Below, in pieces: positions 1-12,044 of a stretch of DNA of 64,000 bases. The stretch lies in contig OZ023208.1 in the NCBI GenBank assembly GCA_963995525.1, forward strand, positions 21,672,860 through 21,736,859. Reading direction: 5' to 3'. Both the position numbers and the translations under genes were made by a program. Within the stretch, counting starts at the first letter, position 1. Each line of letters starts with the position of its first letter. Under the pieces are notes generated by a model that had not been told where the DNA came from, did not search any database, and saw only the letters and a list, made by a program, of their open reading frames with translations. Source of the stretch: Escarpia spicata. Taxonomy: Eukaryota > Annelida > Polychaeta > Sabellida > Siboglinidae.

Positions 1-177
1 TTCTAAGCCACCCAATGAACGTGGTTGGAATAATTATGTTACGTGATATCCAGAAATATCACATAAATTGAGTTGTTGGTGTTCTGAGTTACGATACATT
101 AGCTGTGGTTTCAATTGTGTATCTCCGTCATGTGCTCTGCTCATACGCACACACTCCCAATTATCCAAAGTGACGTG

Positions 178-717
178 ATGTGCGTGCGTGCGTGCGTGCG
201 TGCATTTGTCTGTCTGTGTCTGTATCTCTGTTTGTATTGTTTATTGATTGTATGTTTGTTTGTTTGTTTATTTGTCTGTCTGTATGTGTATATATTTGTG
301 TACATATCGGTATGCTTATATCTTTATCTGTCCGTCCGTCCGTCCGTCCGTCCGTCCGTCCGTCCGTCCGTCCGTCTGTCTGTCTGTCTGTCTGCCTGTC
401 TGTCTGTCTGTCTGCATGTCTGTCTGCCTGCCTATCTGTCTGTCTGTCTGACTGTCTGTCTGTCTCTCTTGTGTATCTTATTTTTCTTTGACTGTATATA
501 TGTATCTATGTCTGACTGTCCGTCACTCTGTCTCTCTGTCTCTCTGTCTCTCTGTCTCTCTCTGTCTCTCTCTGTCTCTCTCTCTCTCTCTCTGTCTCTC
601 TCTGTCTCTCTCTGTCTCTCTGTCTCACTGTCTCACTGTCTCTCTGTCTCTCTGTCTCTCTGTCTCTCTTGTCTCTCTGTATCTACGTATCTCTGCCTGT
701 CTGACTGTCTGTTTGCC

Positions 718-757
<40 letters not shown>

Positions 758-800
758 AGTCTTTATGTCTGTATGTCTGTCTGTCTGTCTGTGAAGACGT
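178..800. repeat. Composite tetranucleotide/pyrimidine microsatellite
   Basis: Tandem simple repeats in blocks: TGCG near 178-207, TCCG/TCCGTCCG at about 331-374, then TCTG, TCTCTG and again TCTG up to about 795. Open frames across it give only Ser/Leu/Cys/Val/Pro repeats, so it is not coding. Confidence 0.95.
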
Positions 801-986
801 AAGAAACGATGGATTGGTGGCTGTTTCACATAATATCAAGATAATATCTATATGCTGGCCTCGATACGTTAAACAGCACAATTACTTGTTCTGGGTATTC
901 GTACGAATTATATCAGGCCAAAACGTATATATATATAGGGTTTGCTACAAATAATCGAAAAATTTATGTTTTTGTTGTGATATAGT

Positions 987-1400
987 GGGACGGCATAACC
1001 AACATATCCAGATTAATTGTGCATTTTGTGATAAAAGCAACACATTTGGCACACATGTAGACTCTTAGATTACGAACAGATTTTGATATTGTAGATAATG
1101 TAGCAACCATTTTTTTTCAAATGGCCGCCAGCGGTCACTTATTTTATATACCTGTTCTACTCGGGAGGACAGCAGGTTGACAGTGGAGGTTAATTCACTT
1201 ATAAAAGTCCAAGAATGGCTATGTAAGAGCAAATTATTTGATTTTTACCAAAACAAATAAGTCAACTTAGATTAATTTGTTTAATTAGGCATATGATGCG
1301 ATTGGGTTCTGAATGGAAGTCAATGATGAATGAACAATAATTCCACTTGGCACCTATTACGATTACTAGTACAACGACTACTATTACCACTGCTATCACT
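987..1400 (+). repeat. Left terminal inverted repeat of the 987-4807 element
   Basis: It pairs with 4390-4807. The best-matched parts are 1015-1055, 1118-1140, 1170-1215 and 1315-1340. The inner edge runs into a trinucleotide-rich stretch (ACT/AGT repeats to about 1440) that is also present, inverted, beside the right arm. The inner limit is therefore approximate. Confidence 0.7.
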
Positions 1401-1623
1401 ACTGCTGGTAGTGGTGGCAATAGTAGTAGTAATGAAGTAGTCGCTGCTGAAGGAGAGGATAGAAGCATTGTCATCTTTGGAGGATCTCTGGATACAAGCT
1501 CCAAGACCATCGGCCAGATGCCACACTACTGCACTGATGTGCATCCTGTCACCAACAATATCAAATAGTCACCTGACCCAGCTGCTACCATGACTTCAAT
1601 AAGCTGACTGATGAAAAGTATTT

Positions 1624-3630
1624 GTGGATAGATCAGGCGAAGCAGGTCCTGGAAAACAAAACTGGGATCGAGGATTACATATTTTGGGCCGCATTTCATG
1701 CAAGCCGCCAACCACCAGAAACCTGAATCATCGGCCCCCCGCCCTACTTTCGCTGTTCCTGGACAGTGCTCACAGAGTGGCCGTGATCCGGCACTCAATG
1801 GATGTCTTGGAGAATGTCGTGGCACAGCAGAATCCTAGGCAGATAGCAGTGGTCATTTAAGATCAGCCACTTTTGACCTTGGCCAGTCAAATTCAGGCCG
1901 GAGAGCAACGGCGAAGACAATTTGGTGGTAATATTTGGTGGCGTCCACATCGAGATTGCAACCCTGGAGACGCTGGAGGACTATTTGTAGGGGAGTGGCC
2001 AAACATTGGTGCAAACCGAGATAACGATTCCAGGTCAACCGACACCTTTGTGCGAGTATCCCACATCGCCCACACACGGAGAGCTCACCAAATCACTACG
2101 GCATGACTGTACATCCTGCAACACAGTGCCTATGACAGCTACTGTCTAAAAAAAGCTGATGACGCAGGAAATCTGCTCGAGTTTGAAGACTGGTGTCGCC
2201 AAAGAGAAGACACCCCGCTGTTTAAGTATTGGGCAATCGTGCTGGAACTTGAGGTGTCAGTACTGGTCTACGTGCATTCTTTGCGGCAGGTATCATTCCC
2301 GATGTGCCTTGGTCGCCCTGACATAATTGGCCCCTGCTTCTATGCCTCAGATCATTCTAACTATGCCATATGGATCCCTGTTTACCTGAAGTACCTAAAC
2401 AAATCACCTGGGTGTGATTACTTTCTGGTGGAGGAAGCCAACATGCTTGAAATACGTCTCTGATGTCCATTCTGAGGCTCCTGCCACCACCAGTGTGATC
2501 CTTGATGGAAATATCATCATTCAGATGCTGAAGCCAGCTGCATTCAAGAACGTTGATGAGTATGCCAGAAAGATCTTCATTCCATACCTGTTCACAAAGC
2601 TTCAAACTGAGCCACGCGTGGACTTGGTGTGGGACAGCTACAATACAAATTCACTGAAGGACAGTGCAAGAGAAAAGCAGGGAAAATGAGTGCGAAGATG
2701 TGTGGTGGCTTCAGCAGCCATATCAGGAAACGGACAGAATTTCCTCAGAGTGGAGGAAACAACAATACAGAGCACATTCCTGTCAGCTCTCCTCAAGTGG
2801 GTTGACATGGAAGACAAACAGCTTGTTATCACTGATGGAGGTGTAATCGTCAGCAAGCCACCTCTGGCCTCGCCCGCCCCATGCAGCCACACAGAAGCTG
2901 ACAGTCGCATGATGCTGCATACAATCCAAGCAGCTTAGCATGACCACCACGAGATAATGATTCGAGGTGTCGACACCGTGGTATTGCCCGTGTCAGTGAC
3001 TCAGAGGTTTCAACCTGATGACGACCCTAGGTTAACATTTCGGAACTGGTAAGTGTTTCAGGTTCCTAACAACCCACAAACTAACAGCTGACCTGAGACC
3101 GGAGAAGGCATGGGCTTTACCAATGTCACACGTTTGACTGGATGTGACACTGCGTACAGTTAAGAAGACTGTCTGGGCAATCTGAATCGTGCTACCAGAA
3201 CTCATAAACATACTGCTGAAACTATCCTCTACACCAAGTGGCATACCAGAAGATACTTGCATAAGAAGAGGTTCGTTATCCTATTATCCTGTTGTATGAC
3301 AGAACCAGCATATGCACGGACACTTTTCGCAAAGAAGAACGATGTGCAACTGATCCCGCCAATCAAACTAGCCATGGAGGAGCATGTGGAGAGGGCCTAC
3401 CACGGAGGCCAAGTGTGAGGCCAACACTGCTACCGACACCAGAGCTACATCCACCAACCAGCTTCTGCTGGGCCAAGAATGAGAACGGCATGTACCAGCG
3501 GCATTGGGCAAGACTACCTAAGGCAGCCAACACTTGCTATGAGATACTCTCATCGAAGTTTAAGAAGGGTTGTGTGAAGCGTAGCTAGTGCAAAAAGGCT
3601 GCACTTGAATACAAAGCTCTATGTGTATGT
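1624..3630 (+). pseudogene. Decayed repeat-borne metazoan protein with FGGxHIE block and PIN/FEN-like block
   Basis: Reading across frames gives a recognisable order of conserved blocks: DSAHRVAVIRHSMDV (about 1760-1805), DQPLLTLASQIQ (about 1861-1896), FGGVHIE, SHIAHTRRAHQIT (about 2058-2098), FEDWCRQRE, a WAIVLELEVSVLVYVHSLR-type segment (about 2230-2290), FIPYLFTKLQ, RVDLVWDSYNTNSLKDSARE (about 2620-2670), APCSHTEADSRMMLHTIQAA (to 2938), RGVDT, LTGCDT and a terminal YEILSSKFKKGC block (about 3540-3575). I recall this block order from uncharacterised, multicopy proteins of cnidarians, molluscs and echinoderms; I could not search to confirm. The EAD, VDT and GCD acidic motifs resemble the metal-binding residues of PIN/FEN nucleases (inference). 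At least three stops and several frameshifts are present, so it is a dead copy. Confidence 0.6.
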
Positions 3631-3639
3631 GTCTGCATA

Positions 3640-3641
3640 CG

Positions 3642-3704
<63 letters not shown>

Positions 3705-3720
3705 AGATGCATGCATGCAG
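3640..3720. repeat. (GTGC)n microsatellite
   Basis: About 16 uninterrupted GCGT/GTGC units inside the 987-4807 element, ending in GCATGCATGCAG. Confidence 0.95.
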
Positions 3721-3866
3721 GTGTGTGAAGGAAGCGCACACAAAATGTTATTCATGACCATTGAACCTGGTGACACAGGAGCAGAAGAGAACAGTATATG
3801 ACATTTGATATGAACTGTTCCATTCGCAATACAAATTTTCAACATGTATTAGTGTCAAATATATAC

Positions 3867-4022
3867 GTTTGTTAAATAGCCTTTTCAATTTGAACCGAGC
3901 TCTTGAATAATTTGTAGTTTTTGTGACTTTAGTTTTAAATATGTCTATGTTTGTTAAATAGCCCTTTCAATTTAAACTGTGTTCTTGACTAATTTGTAGT
4001 TTTTGTGACTCTAGTTTTCAAA
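3867..4022. repeat. Tandem duplication, unit about 80 bp
   Basis: Two adjacent copies beginning TTTGTTAAATAGCC (about 3868 and 3948), both containing TAATTTGTAGTTTTTGTGAC. Non-coding, within the transposon candidate. Confidence 0.85.
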
Positions 4023-4389
4023 CGTATTCGTTTTACATGGTCATAATAGTATAAGGCTAAATAAAGTCGGTGTTCAGCTATACAACGGTCTGGCTTGCCA
4101 TTTCAAAAAGCATAAAATATATCAATATAAATGAGACTCATTAAAACAGTGCTTCTTTTTTACGCCATTAACTAGTAAAAGGGCACCATAATCCTTGCTA
4201 ATCATGTTATACAATGTGGTAAAAACGTATAATGTCAACTATCCCAACTAGAAGTCAGTTAGTTCCTCTGGAGATGGCAGTTCTGAACACATATTAATTC
4301 CGATTCAATTGTCTGAACGTCGTTTTGTAATGTTTCAATTATATTACAACGACTACTGCTACTACTACAGTTGTTACTACTATTAATAC

Positions 4390-4807
4390 TACTACTACCA
4401 CCACCACCACCACCACTACTATCAGTAGTAGTACCAGTATATTCCAAGCCAGTTATTGATCATTCATCATTGACTTCCATTTGGAAGAAGACACATTAGT
4501 CCAAGTTGACTTATTTGGTTTGGTAAAAATCATATAATTAGCTCTTCCATAACCACTCTTGGATTTTATAAGTGAAATTAACCTCCACTGTCAAACTGCT
4601 GTCTCTCCAGTAGAGAAGGTATGTAAAATAACAGTGACCGCTGGCGGCCATTTTGGAAAATGGCTGCTACAGCCGCCAGAGGCCAAATTTGTGGTGGCTC
4701 AATATACAAATCTGTTCATAATGTAAAAGTCTATAAAAATAAAAATTATGTGTGCCAAATGTGTTGCTTTTATCACAAAATGCACAATTGGTTTGCTATG
4801 CCGCCCC
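4390..4807 (-). repeat. Right terminal inverted repeat of the 987-4807 element
   Basis: Reverse complement of the left arm with moderate divergence and small indels, including an extra stretch at about 4665-4700 (a second GCCGCCAGAGGCC block). Its inner side is an ACT/ACC trinucleotide repeat (4348-4440). Confidence 0.7.
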
Positions 4808-4984
4808 AGTAGTAGAGGTTGTAGTTGATTAGGTTATTTTTAAAACGCAACGAATGGAAACTCATTGATCAAATAGTTATATGTTCAATAATAGTGTGTC
4901 TTGAGCTTAAATTCTATTTAACGGTCAGAGCCATTTTAACTTTAACATAATAAACTCGAATATATATGTGCCTGAGAGCTTTGG

Positions 4985-5085
4985 TAACTGGCTGTGTGGC
5001 TGGCTGGCTGGATAGCTGGCTGGCTGGCTGGATAGCTGGCGGGCTGGCTGGTTGGCAGGCAGGCTGGATGGATGGATGGAAGGAA
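4985..5085. repeat. (GGCT)n/(GGAT)n microsatellite
   Basis: Degenerate tetranucleotide tract with TGGCTGGCTGGATAGC units, ending in GGATGGATGGATGG. Confidence 0.9.
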
Positions 5086-5763
5086 AGAGGGACATATGAA
5101 TGGATGGATGATTGACCATATAATCCCCATATGTACGTTCGACGTGTTATTCCTACATCGTAAATGGCTTTCCACATACCTCTGTACGACACGCCGAATT
5201 GCTAATCCTACACAGATTGGTAAAGTGATCCTTTGACTTGGATTAGTATGGAAACGTTCACATTAAATCTCGAATTCTGCATATTGATCTTTTCGCTTGC
5301 TGCAGAAGACAACTGCGACTGCTAAAATAAAGACAGCACGGCACTCTTGCGGAACTGTCTGGGCTGCGAACAGCTGGATTGTCAACATTATAAGTTTTTA
5401 ACTCTCAGCCAGTTAAAAAGCCGCACTTACATTTGTGTCACCGGACTATACTGACTTATGCGATGACTTGCACTGCAACCTGCTAAAGCCAGGAGCCATT
5501 CACTGGCGCTGACGTATATATACGGACCATCGTTTTGATGGTGATAAGCCGCCGATGGTGTAAGGCTATTCGAATCTCGCCTAGGCTTTTACCGTTACTA
5601 AAAGAGGTTTTATGCCTGAGAAGAATTCCATTACATTCATGGTCAATAGATGACTGTTATTTAGAATCTATATAGGCGAGATACGACAACAGACGTTTCA
5701 CCTTGGCCTCTCTCTGGGACGTGTCATTTATATAAGCACAGCGAAACTTGTGGTGTCCAGTTT

Positions 5764-6021
5764 TTGGACGTCTCTTATGAGGAGTGGTTTTTATGTTGTC
5801 TACATAAAAAAAAAACAGTTGGATGTGTGCTAACCATATTGAACATTAACCGGAAAGATCATCTAACAAATGTAGAGCTATATAAGGATACGAACAACGT
5901 TTCGCACAAGATTCAAGAAAGAAGACTGACATTTGCTGGACATTGCTTCAGACGTAACGATGAAATGGCATCCAAGACCATCCTGTGGTTACCAGCACAT
6001 GGAAGAACAAGTCAGGGCTGA
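5764..6021 (+). pseudogene. Non-LTR retrotransposon reverse transcriptase, C-terminal fragment
   Basis: The frame includes a stretch reading KIQERRLTFAGHCFRRNDE followed by LWLPAHGRTSQG. The 'ERRLxFAGHCxRxxDE...LW.P.HGR' pattern is typical of the segment after the RT domain in RTE-type and related non-LTR elements. There is no RT core nearby and the frame stops after the motif, so it is a 5'-truncated dead copy. Codons 5' of about 5880 do not look related. Confidence 0.6.
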
Positions 6022-6298
6022 CCATTTACTGATCATTTACTGACATCAAAAGTAATGTGTAACTGGAACCCGGGGAAATAAGAACTTAGAATGGCTGGGG
6101 AAGAATTGTGGTAGTCAACAGTGAACTTATCTTGTATACGTTTCAAACATCACAAGTAATTATGTAGACATCTCACATTCATTCAAACAGATGTGGACGA
6201 AACGTCGGAAAAAAAATTTGTCGTGTATATGTAGATTTGTAATTCGATCTGACGCTTAGCAATTTCATGTATTTATTTCTTCAAATAAAAATATATTC

Positions 6299-6301
<3 letters not shown>

Positions 6302-6389
<88 letters not shown>
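6302..6389. repeat. (CA)n microsatellite
   Basis: About 44 perfect CA units. Confidence 0.98.
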
Positions 6390-6391
<2 letters not shown>

Positions 6392-7323
6392 TATAGCATA
6401 TCATTTCAACGAGTAGAAAGGAATGGTAGAAATTCTATATTGTTTTTCTGGAAATCACTTCACCATTCGCAGCCACGTACGGAAGTCCCACACATGGACG
6501 GATGCTGGAACTGCTGGGTGTGATACACATTATCTGCAGTCTAGGGTTTGACTAGTTTGATGGATTTACGTTGGCATCATATGGCATTCGGAAGTGTACA
6601 TGTGCCCCATAGCTCTTTACATTGAATCGGATCTGCATAGTTGCAAGTTAGTAGGATGCATACATATCCATGCGTCAGCATTTGAAGTATTACGAACTTT
6701 CCTACATACTGGATAAGCACCTCTAAATAGTCGCGAGCGTTTACAGTTCGCACGTTTAGCCTTTTCAGCAAAACATTTTTCTTCACCAAAACATTTTATC
6801 ATCCCGTTTCATTCTTGGTTTTAGTAGAGCAAGTGGGTAAGATTACATCTTAGCAGAACGTGTCCCTGGAAAACCGTAAATTTTAAAACATATTTCCCAG
6901 ATACGATGTATTCCAAAGGTTTTTTGATTTGTAGCTTCCACTTATCAAATGACCGAGTGAGAAGGAAAATAGACGTCGTGACACAACCTACAATTAGTGG
7001 TAGATGTAGATGCCTATTTCAGTTGTCATAATGCTTGGCATCAAATGTTGAGAAATCGTTAAATCCATCACCTGTCGCTTGGTATTCTTTTTACACATTG
7101 TTGTAACTCAATCTGTGCGGATACTCGTGATGTCATTACAATCTCATAATTTCCTAAATTGCGCTGGACTTAGATAAATGTAACAATTATGTTTTAAAAA
7201 TAAATTTTGGAAATAGTTATTTCAAATATTTGTATGCGTTTCAAATGAGCCCATCCAGTTTGCGAATGGTGCTTACTGTGAATCAGACTCACTGATGAAC
7301 TGATGTGAAATTGTTGGTGGCAG

Positions 7324-7430
7324 GAATGGACAGACGAGCGACTGCGGTGGAAGCCAAACGTCTTCAGTGTCGCGGAGATAGCGCTTGAGGCGAAGCGACT
7401 TTGGGTGCCAGAGTTTGCAGTCATCAACGG
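7324..7430 (+). CDS. Nicotinic acetylcholine receptor subunit, exon 1 found (loop D / loop A)
   Basis: This is part of the extracellular ligand-binding domain of a Cys-loop cation-channel subunit. It follows an AG at 7322-7323 and ends at a strong donor, GTAAGTAGG, at 7431. It reads EWTDERLRW, then VFSVAEIALEAKRLWVP and ends with EFAVING, matching the family pattern 'W.D..L.W.P..f.gv..i.l....lW.Pd..l.Nxad'. Length 107 nt leaves two bases (GG), which join the first base (G) of the 16433 exon to give Gly-Ala-Asp in frame. The family's loop A Tyr (usual ..LYN.AD) is Ile here. The tract before the acceptor is poor in pyrimidines. The exon(s) encoding the signal peptide and the start of the domain were not recognised in 1-7323; they may lie to the left of the window. 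Confidence 0.85.
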
Positions 7431-8190
7431 GTAAGTAGGAAGTGAGATCGCCACAGTTCACTGACTTTTTCTGTATTATTAGTATTTTTCGATACAAAAT
7501 ACTATCCACAAGATTGGTAGACGTTTACTGAATGAAATACAGATCGTTAAGGGTATTACATGATCAGTATTTGAAAGTGCAATCTTCATTTTGTTCGCGA
7601 CGACTACGTGATGTATCATAATCGGACCACCGAAACAGTTTTTCACTGGCATCAACACCATCTACATCTACATAATTATTACGATACTCCGGCGTATTTG
7701 ACAATTACGTATCGGAGTGACCAAAAATATTAATAGAAAAAGAAGACAATAAACAATACATGTTGTAATGTTATTAATAAGGTGTTAAATTAAATACTAA
7801 ACTGTATGAATAAGCTTAACATTAGGCCTAAAGATAGGAAAAAGAAAGGTTTTTTCAATTGAATGTGATATTTCCAATTAAGACTGAATGACAAAGCTAC
7901 ACCCAGTTGTGAGAAGTAGACTTAACTTCCGACGGATGTCCTTACGGAATGTAAGAAGCGGTAATTGGATGTTTGAATTAGAAACTGGCGTGACGTTGCA
8001 TAGGCCCATAGATGGAACCGGTGGATTTCAGTGGCTCTTCCGAAAGACACGAGCATTGAGGTTAAAGGGTATTGCCAAGTTTTTAAACGGCAGGAGGTGG
8101 TTTCACTCCACAACGGTGGTTTGGTGCTCCAACACCGCACAACCGCTCCAGACATAAGGAATGCGTGTGTAAATGTGGCGAAACAAGAGA

Positions 8191-8315
8191 GTTTCTGCAA
8201 GCGCTCCAATCTCGACTCCCTTCCCGATCCGGACGAATCAATTGTCAAACAATAGAAACAAGCGAGTGACGCAATCGGGAACGGAAAGGGAGTCTAGATT
8301 GGGGCGCTTGCAAAC
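8191..8315. repeat. Imperfect hairpin / short inverted repeat
   Basis: The arm at 8191-8228 (with GCAAGCGCTCCAATCTCGAC) pairs with the reverse complement of 8274-8315 (GCAAGCGCCCCAATCTAGAC), with a few mismatches and one small indel. A loop of about 45 bp separates them. It looks like a small MITE or foldback remnant in intron 1. Confidence 0.7.
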
Positions 8316-9281
8316 AGTCTACAATTGTGCATTCGCACAGGTGTTTACCATGTGTTGTTTGTGTCCACTGGCAACTAACGTCACCGACACTCAACAGCTA
8401 TTTCTCGAAATTCCGCACAATGTCTCAAGAAACACACTTCAGACATCGTTATGGAAAATAGACCCATGGCTGGGCATTCTTTATCACCAATTATCACATG
8501 TTCGACGGTACTCAGTGTGCCAACAGATAGGTGTGTGTGTACTGTGTACAGGGAGGGTAGTATAACGATGGATCTAGTCCCGAGTTAGGTGTTTCCTGTG
8601 GTAAATGCCTGACTGTCTAAGCTGATACGCGACGCCCAGCAGTGACCGTAGATGTTGTACAGCCGTTGTTGGTCATAGGTCTCGACTGATTGTTCTTCCT
8701 CCTTGTTCCCTGTATATGGGTTAGGTCAGGTATATAATTGTTGAACCATTCTTCCTGTTCGTTCTTTCCATACCTTCCTGTCAACAACCTCCTCTCTCCA
8801 CCTTTCATCCTCGCCGGATAGTCTCATGTCCTCTCACACAGTCACCCTATCTCAGTTGTGGCCTTCCCCTTCTCCCGCGTCCTTGGTGTTGTTGTACCGC
8901 CTCTGCTCTATTTGCAAGTTTGTCTTCATCTATCCTTGCCAAGTAGCCTGCCCATATCATCCGGTGTCTCACTAATAAGAGTGCAGTCTTCCTGTTAGGC
9001 TGAATTCCATCCCAACCTCTTTCTCCAGGTTGGCCATCCTTCTTATGTCCAACATCTTTGTTCTTGTGATTCTTCGAATCCAGTTGTTCTCATAAACAGC
9101 TTCTGTTGTTGTTCTGTCAGAACTGAGGCTGATTATCATTTCGCTGTGACGTTTGGTCCTTGTGCCTTTGTTGACATTTCTGTTTGAAGGAGGTCTTGCA
9201 GATAGGTGGCCCTTGTTTGATGCCAGAAGGGGGAGATACATTGCCGGCGTGTCCAGTGTTTTGGAGATGGGGCAGTATATC

Positions 9282-9371
9282 TGGTTTTGATTTTGGTTTT
9301 GATTTTGGTTTTGATTTCCGTTAAACGTCTCGTGATCAGAAGTCCCAATCGGCCACCTGCTCTACCAACTG
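9282..9371 (-). mobile_element. Short tRNA-derived SINE remnant with 12-bp tail repeats
   Basis: On the - strand the sequence begins CAGTTGGTAGAGCAGG (A-box-like D-arm) and continues GGGACTTCTGATCACGAG, resembling the anticodon-arm region of a tRNA. It passes without a proper B box into three tandem AAAATCAAAACC units. A 20-bp direct repeat (TGTTGATAATATAATAATAT) lies at 9370-9420. A short tRNA-head SINE is the best reading; the tRNA likeness is only partial. Confidence 0.35.
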
Positions 9372-10180
9372 TTGATAATATAATAATATATATTGATATG
9401 TTGATAATATAATAATATAATATAAAGTCGCCGCTTGAATGCGCATGAAGAGCAAAAAGTCATTCTGATATCTTGTTCCTGACTTTCAGCCGCTGTAGGT
9501 TAAGTACGTTTCCATCAGAGCGATACTTGATGCAAACATCAACCTAAATGTCGCGAAGAATGCTGCGCACAATAATCATTCTTCTTAATTACGAGTCGAA
9601 TCTCGCTGATGTTGAGTCCATATTGCCAGTGGCTATACACGATTTACGACCTCAAGCGTATTGCGCATTCTTTGTAAATCACGCAGCGCCAGCAATCACA
9701 ATACTTTATTTTCCCTTGGGAGTAAATTCATTTGGAGTGTAGCTGCATATTAAAACAAACAAAACAAATGTACATGCAATATAAAAGTGTAAAAATTGTT
9801 ATAGAAGTTATATCGGTTAAATAAGTTAAAATAATTTAAATATGGTAAATAACTTAAATAAGTTACACAAGTTAAATCATCTCACAAATCACAAATCATC
9901 TCAGGCTTGCTCAGTGTCAGACTGGCAGAGAAGACTAGCAGAGATGGAGGGAACGAAGGACAGTTACTCATTCATTAGTCTAATTGACGAGGGAACAAAT
10001 GAGTTTCGACTGCGATTCAGTTTATAGTGAGGGAGTTGAAAGAGGCTGCCAAAAGGAGGCAATTTATAGCAAGGAAACAGGGGATGTTCGGGGTATGAGG
10101 AGACCTTCCTTCCCTTTATCTCTGCCCGTTGCCTGTACAGATCCTCTAGACTTGTCTGCTTTTTTCCCACCACCTTGCCA

Positions 10181-10740
10181 CTAATCCTGACTGTTCGTGT
10201 CAGACTTGCGATGCACAACACTCAGGCCACCGTACCATACAAGGAACCCACATGTAATAGAGCTGTAATCGATGTAGCATCTATAGAAGGTTTGAAGAAG
10301 ATGTGTGCTGACTCTGGGTGACCTGAGCTTGCGTAAGAAATACAGCTTTTGCTGGCACTTTCTGTTAATTACAGCTGTATTTTGACCAAATGTGAGCTTG
10401 GCATCAATGATGGTGCCGAGGTACTTGTGTTCCTCTACTCTCCTCACACACTCTCCGTTGATGGATAGTTCCTTGGGAGGAGCAGGATTCTTCTTAAAAT
10501 CTGTTATTAGTTCTTCAGTTTTACGAACGTTCAGGTCTAGGAAATGATTGCCACACAACACTGTGAAATCAGCTACAGCACACGCGCACACTTGATCAGA
10601 GCCGGATAGGGCGACTATAGCTGAGTCATCGCTACATTTGATGACATTGACGGTCTCCTGGCTGCTACGACAGTCGTCTGTGTAGAGTGTGAACTGAACA
10701 GGGGAGATCACCGAGCCCTGGGGGACCGGTGAAAGTGAAG
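10181..10740 (-). pseudogene. Rex1/Babar-like non-LTR reverse transcriptase fragment
   Basis: The frame reads VPQGSVISPVQFTLYTDDCRSS (RT block with P-Q-G), then IKCSDDSAIVALSG (the catalytic block, with SDD in place of the usual xADD/FSDD), LNVRKTEELITDF, a YLGTIIDAKLTF block and KLYFLRKL. This is the palm-thumb order of Rex1-type elements. It is 5'-truncated, losing similarity at about 10735 just before the PQG block. The C-terminal part ends at about 10181. Only this region is preserved, so it is a dead copy in antisense orientation within intron 1. Confidence 0.75.
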
Positions 10741-10937
10741 AGTGAGCAGTGAGCGAGCGCAGAAAGGCATGCACTCAGCATTTGGCCGTAAACGAATCAG
10801 TACCGCGTGCCAAGAGTTTGAGTGTCGAGTGGTTAAGTCGTGGAGATTCATCGTACAACAGTTAGCCCAAGACACTAAATCCTCTAAATCAGCCGTACCG
10901 TATTGAAGATTACGGGTAGTTGTTTTCTCTGTATCAA

Positions 10938-11035
10938 TCTCCCTGCCTCCCTGCCTCCCTGCCTCCCTGCCTCCCTGCCTCTCCCTCTCCACTCTCTCTC
11001 CACTCTCTCTCCACTATCTCACTCTCTATCTCTCG
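10938..11035. repeat. CCTGCCTC and CTCTCC repeats
   Basis: Five CTGCCTCC units followed by ACTCTCTCTCC units; pyrimidine simple repeat. Confidence 0.9.
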
Positions 11036-12044
11036 CTCTCGCTATCGTTCTTTCACTGGTTCTTTCATAGTGTTCCTAATGCAGCAGTTGGCATAAACAA
11101 AACGTTTACAATGGATTGTCATCATCGCCGAGTTTCAAACATGCATCATTCTCTCAGAAAAAGTCGTCCTCCTAACGAGCATATGTTCAAAGATACGTTT
11201 TTTTGTACAAAATACGACCCGGATTATCGACTGATGTCAAACAGGAGGCTAAACAGAAGCCAAAGTATTAGTCACTATCATCCTCGGGGACGGACCTTCA
11301 CCTATTTACAAAACCGGCACCAGACTGCAGCAGACATATGAAATTACGTTGATTTGATCCGGCGAATGTTTTACAATGTCACAAGCAGGCAGAAGCCGTT
11401 TGGCATAAAAAGCCAGTTTACGCAAATGAAGAATGTCCGCCACCACGCATCGCCATGTTATAACACCGCTCATTATCTGGATCGCATCAATATAATTCGG
11501 CGAATGATATACTGTGTTTCCCGTAATCCTGAACCGTCTGGTATGAAGAGCCGCCCGCGTGATTTCGTGAGCGTTTTTCTGAAATATGTTCGTTGAGATA
11601 AGATATCCTCACGTAACCATTGCATTGTATGTAATTTAGATCACTAGCATGCGAAACAACGTAACGGCGCCTCCTCGGGACAATGTTTTCAATGGTCATT
11701 TCACATTAATATTGCAATAAAGCAAACCTACGTAGTCTATATCCAATATGACACGCTCACTCATTTGTGCAACTTCTGTGCGCAGTTTTGGTAAATTAAT
11801 CAGACAAACTATTAACTTGTTTAATTCTTACCAATAATCAAATCAAGTGATTTTCGCAATTGGAACCTGTACAGTAATGTGCGATACGATTGTTATGCAT
11901 GTGTTTCTGTGTTGCTATTTCTCAAACAAATATGTCACCAATTTAATGGATTTGAAGGCTAAATGTCGGCTCGGTGATCGGCTTAGGCAGGCTACCAGAT
12001 GTAGCGTTCGAAATAAATTATTTCGATCATTTAAAAATGCATAC

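Larger units (their letters stand above)
987..4807. mobile_element. DNA transposon candidate with long terminal inverted repeats
   Basis: The left end (from 987, GGGACGGCATA) and the reverse complement of the right end (from 4807, GGGGCGGCATA) match for several hundred bases. Shared blocks include TTGTGCATTTTGTGATAAAA, GCAACACATTTGGCACACAT, ATGGCCGCCAGCGGTCAC, the stretch around GGAGGTTAATT and GTCAATGATGAATGA. The trinucleotide AGT flanks both sides (984-986 and 4808-4810), a possible 3-bp target duplication. Inside lies a decayed protein-coding sequence (1624-3630), a (GTGC)n tract and an 80-bp tandem duplication. Inverted ends plus an internal reading frame are the layout of a cut-and-paste element. 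Superfamily is not assigned: a 3-bp duplication fits PIF/Harbinger-like elements, but AGT is not their usual target. The element is inactive because the reading frame is broken. Confidence 0.65.

Noticed and set aside
115..954. 279-residue open frame rich in Cys/Leu/Ser/Val
   Set aside because: Translation of TCTG/TCCG microsatellites; open in several frames at once.
3620..3715. CRISPR-like regularity in repeat tracts
   Set aside because: Pure tetranucleotide repeat without spacers; nothing in the window has repeat-spacer structure.
7273..7509. - strand frame containing EDVWLPPQSLV, which looks like a receptor loop
   Set aside because: It is the antisense shadow of the real + strand exon 7324-7430, which fits the family and the splice phases much better.
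9318..9371. Functional tRNA gene
   Set aside because: No acceptor stem pairing, no B box and a tail of 12-bp repeats; at best a SINE head.
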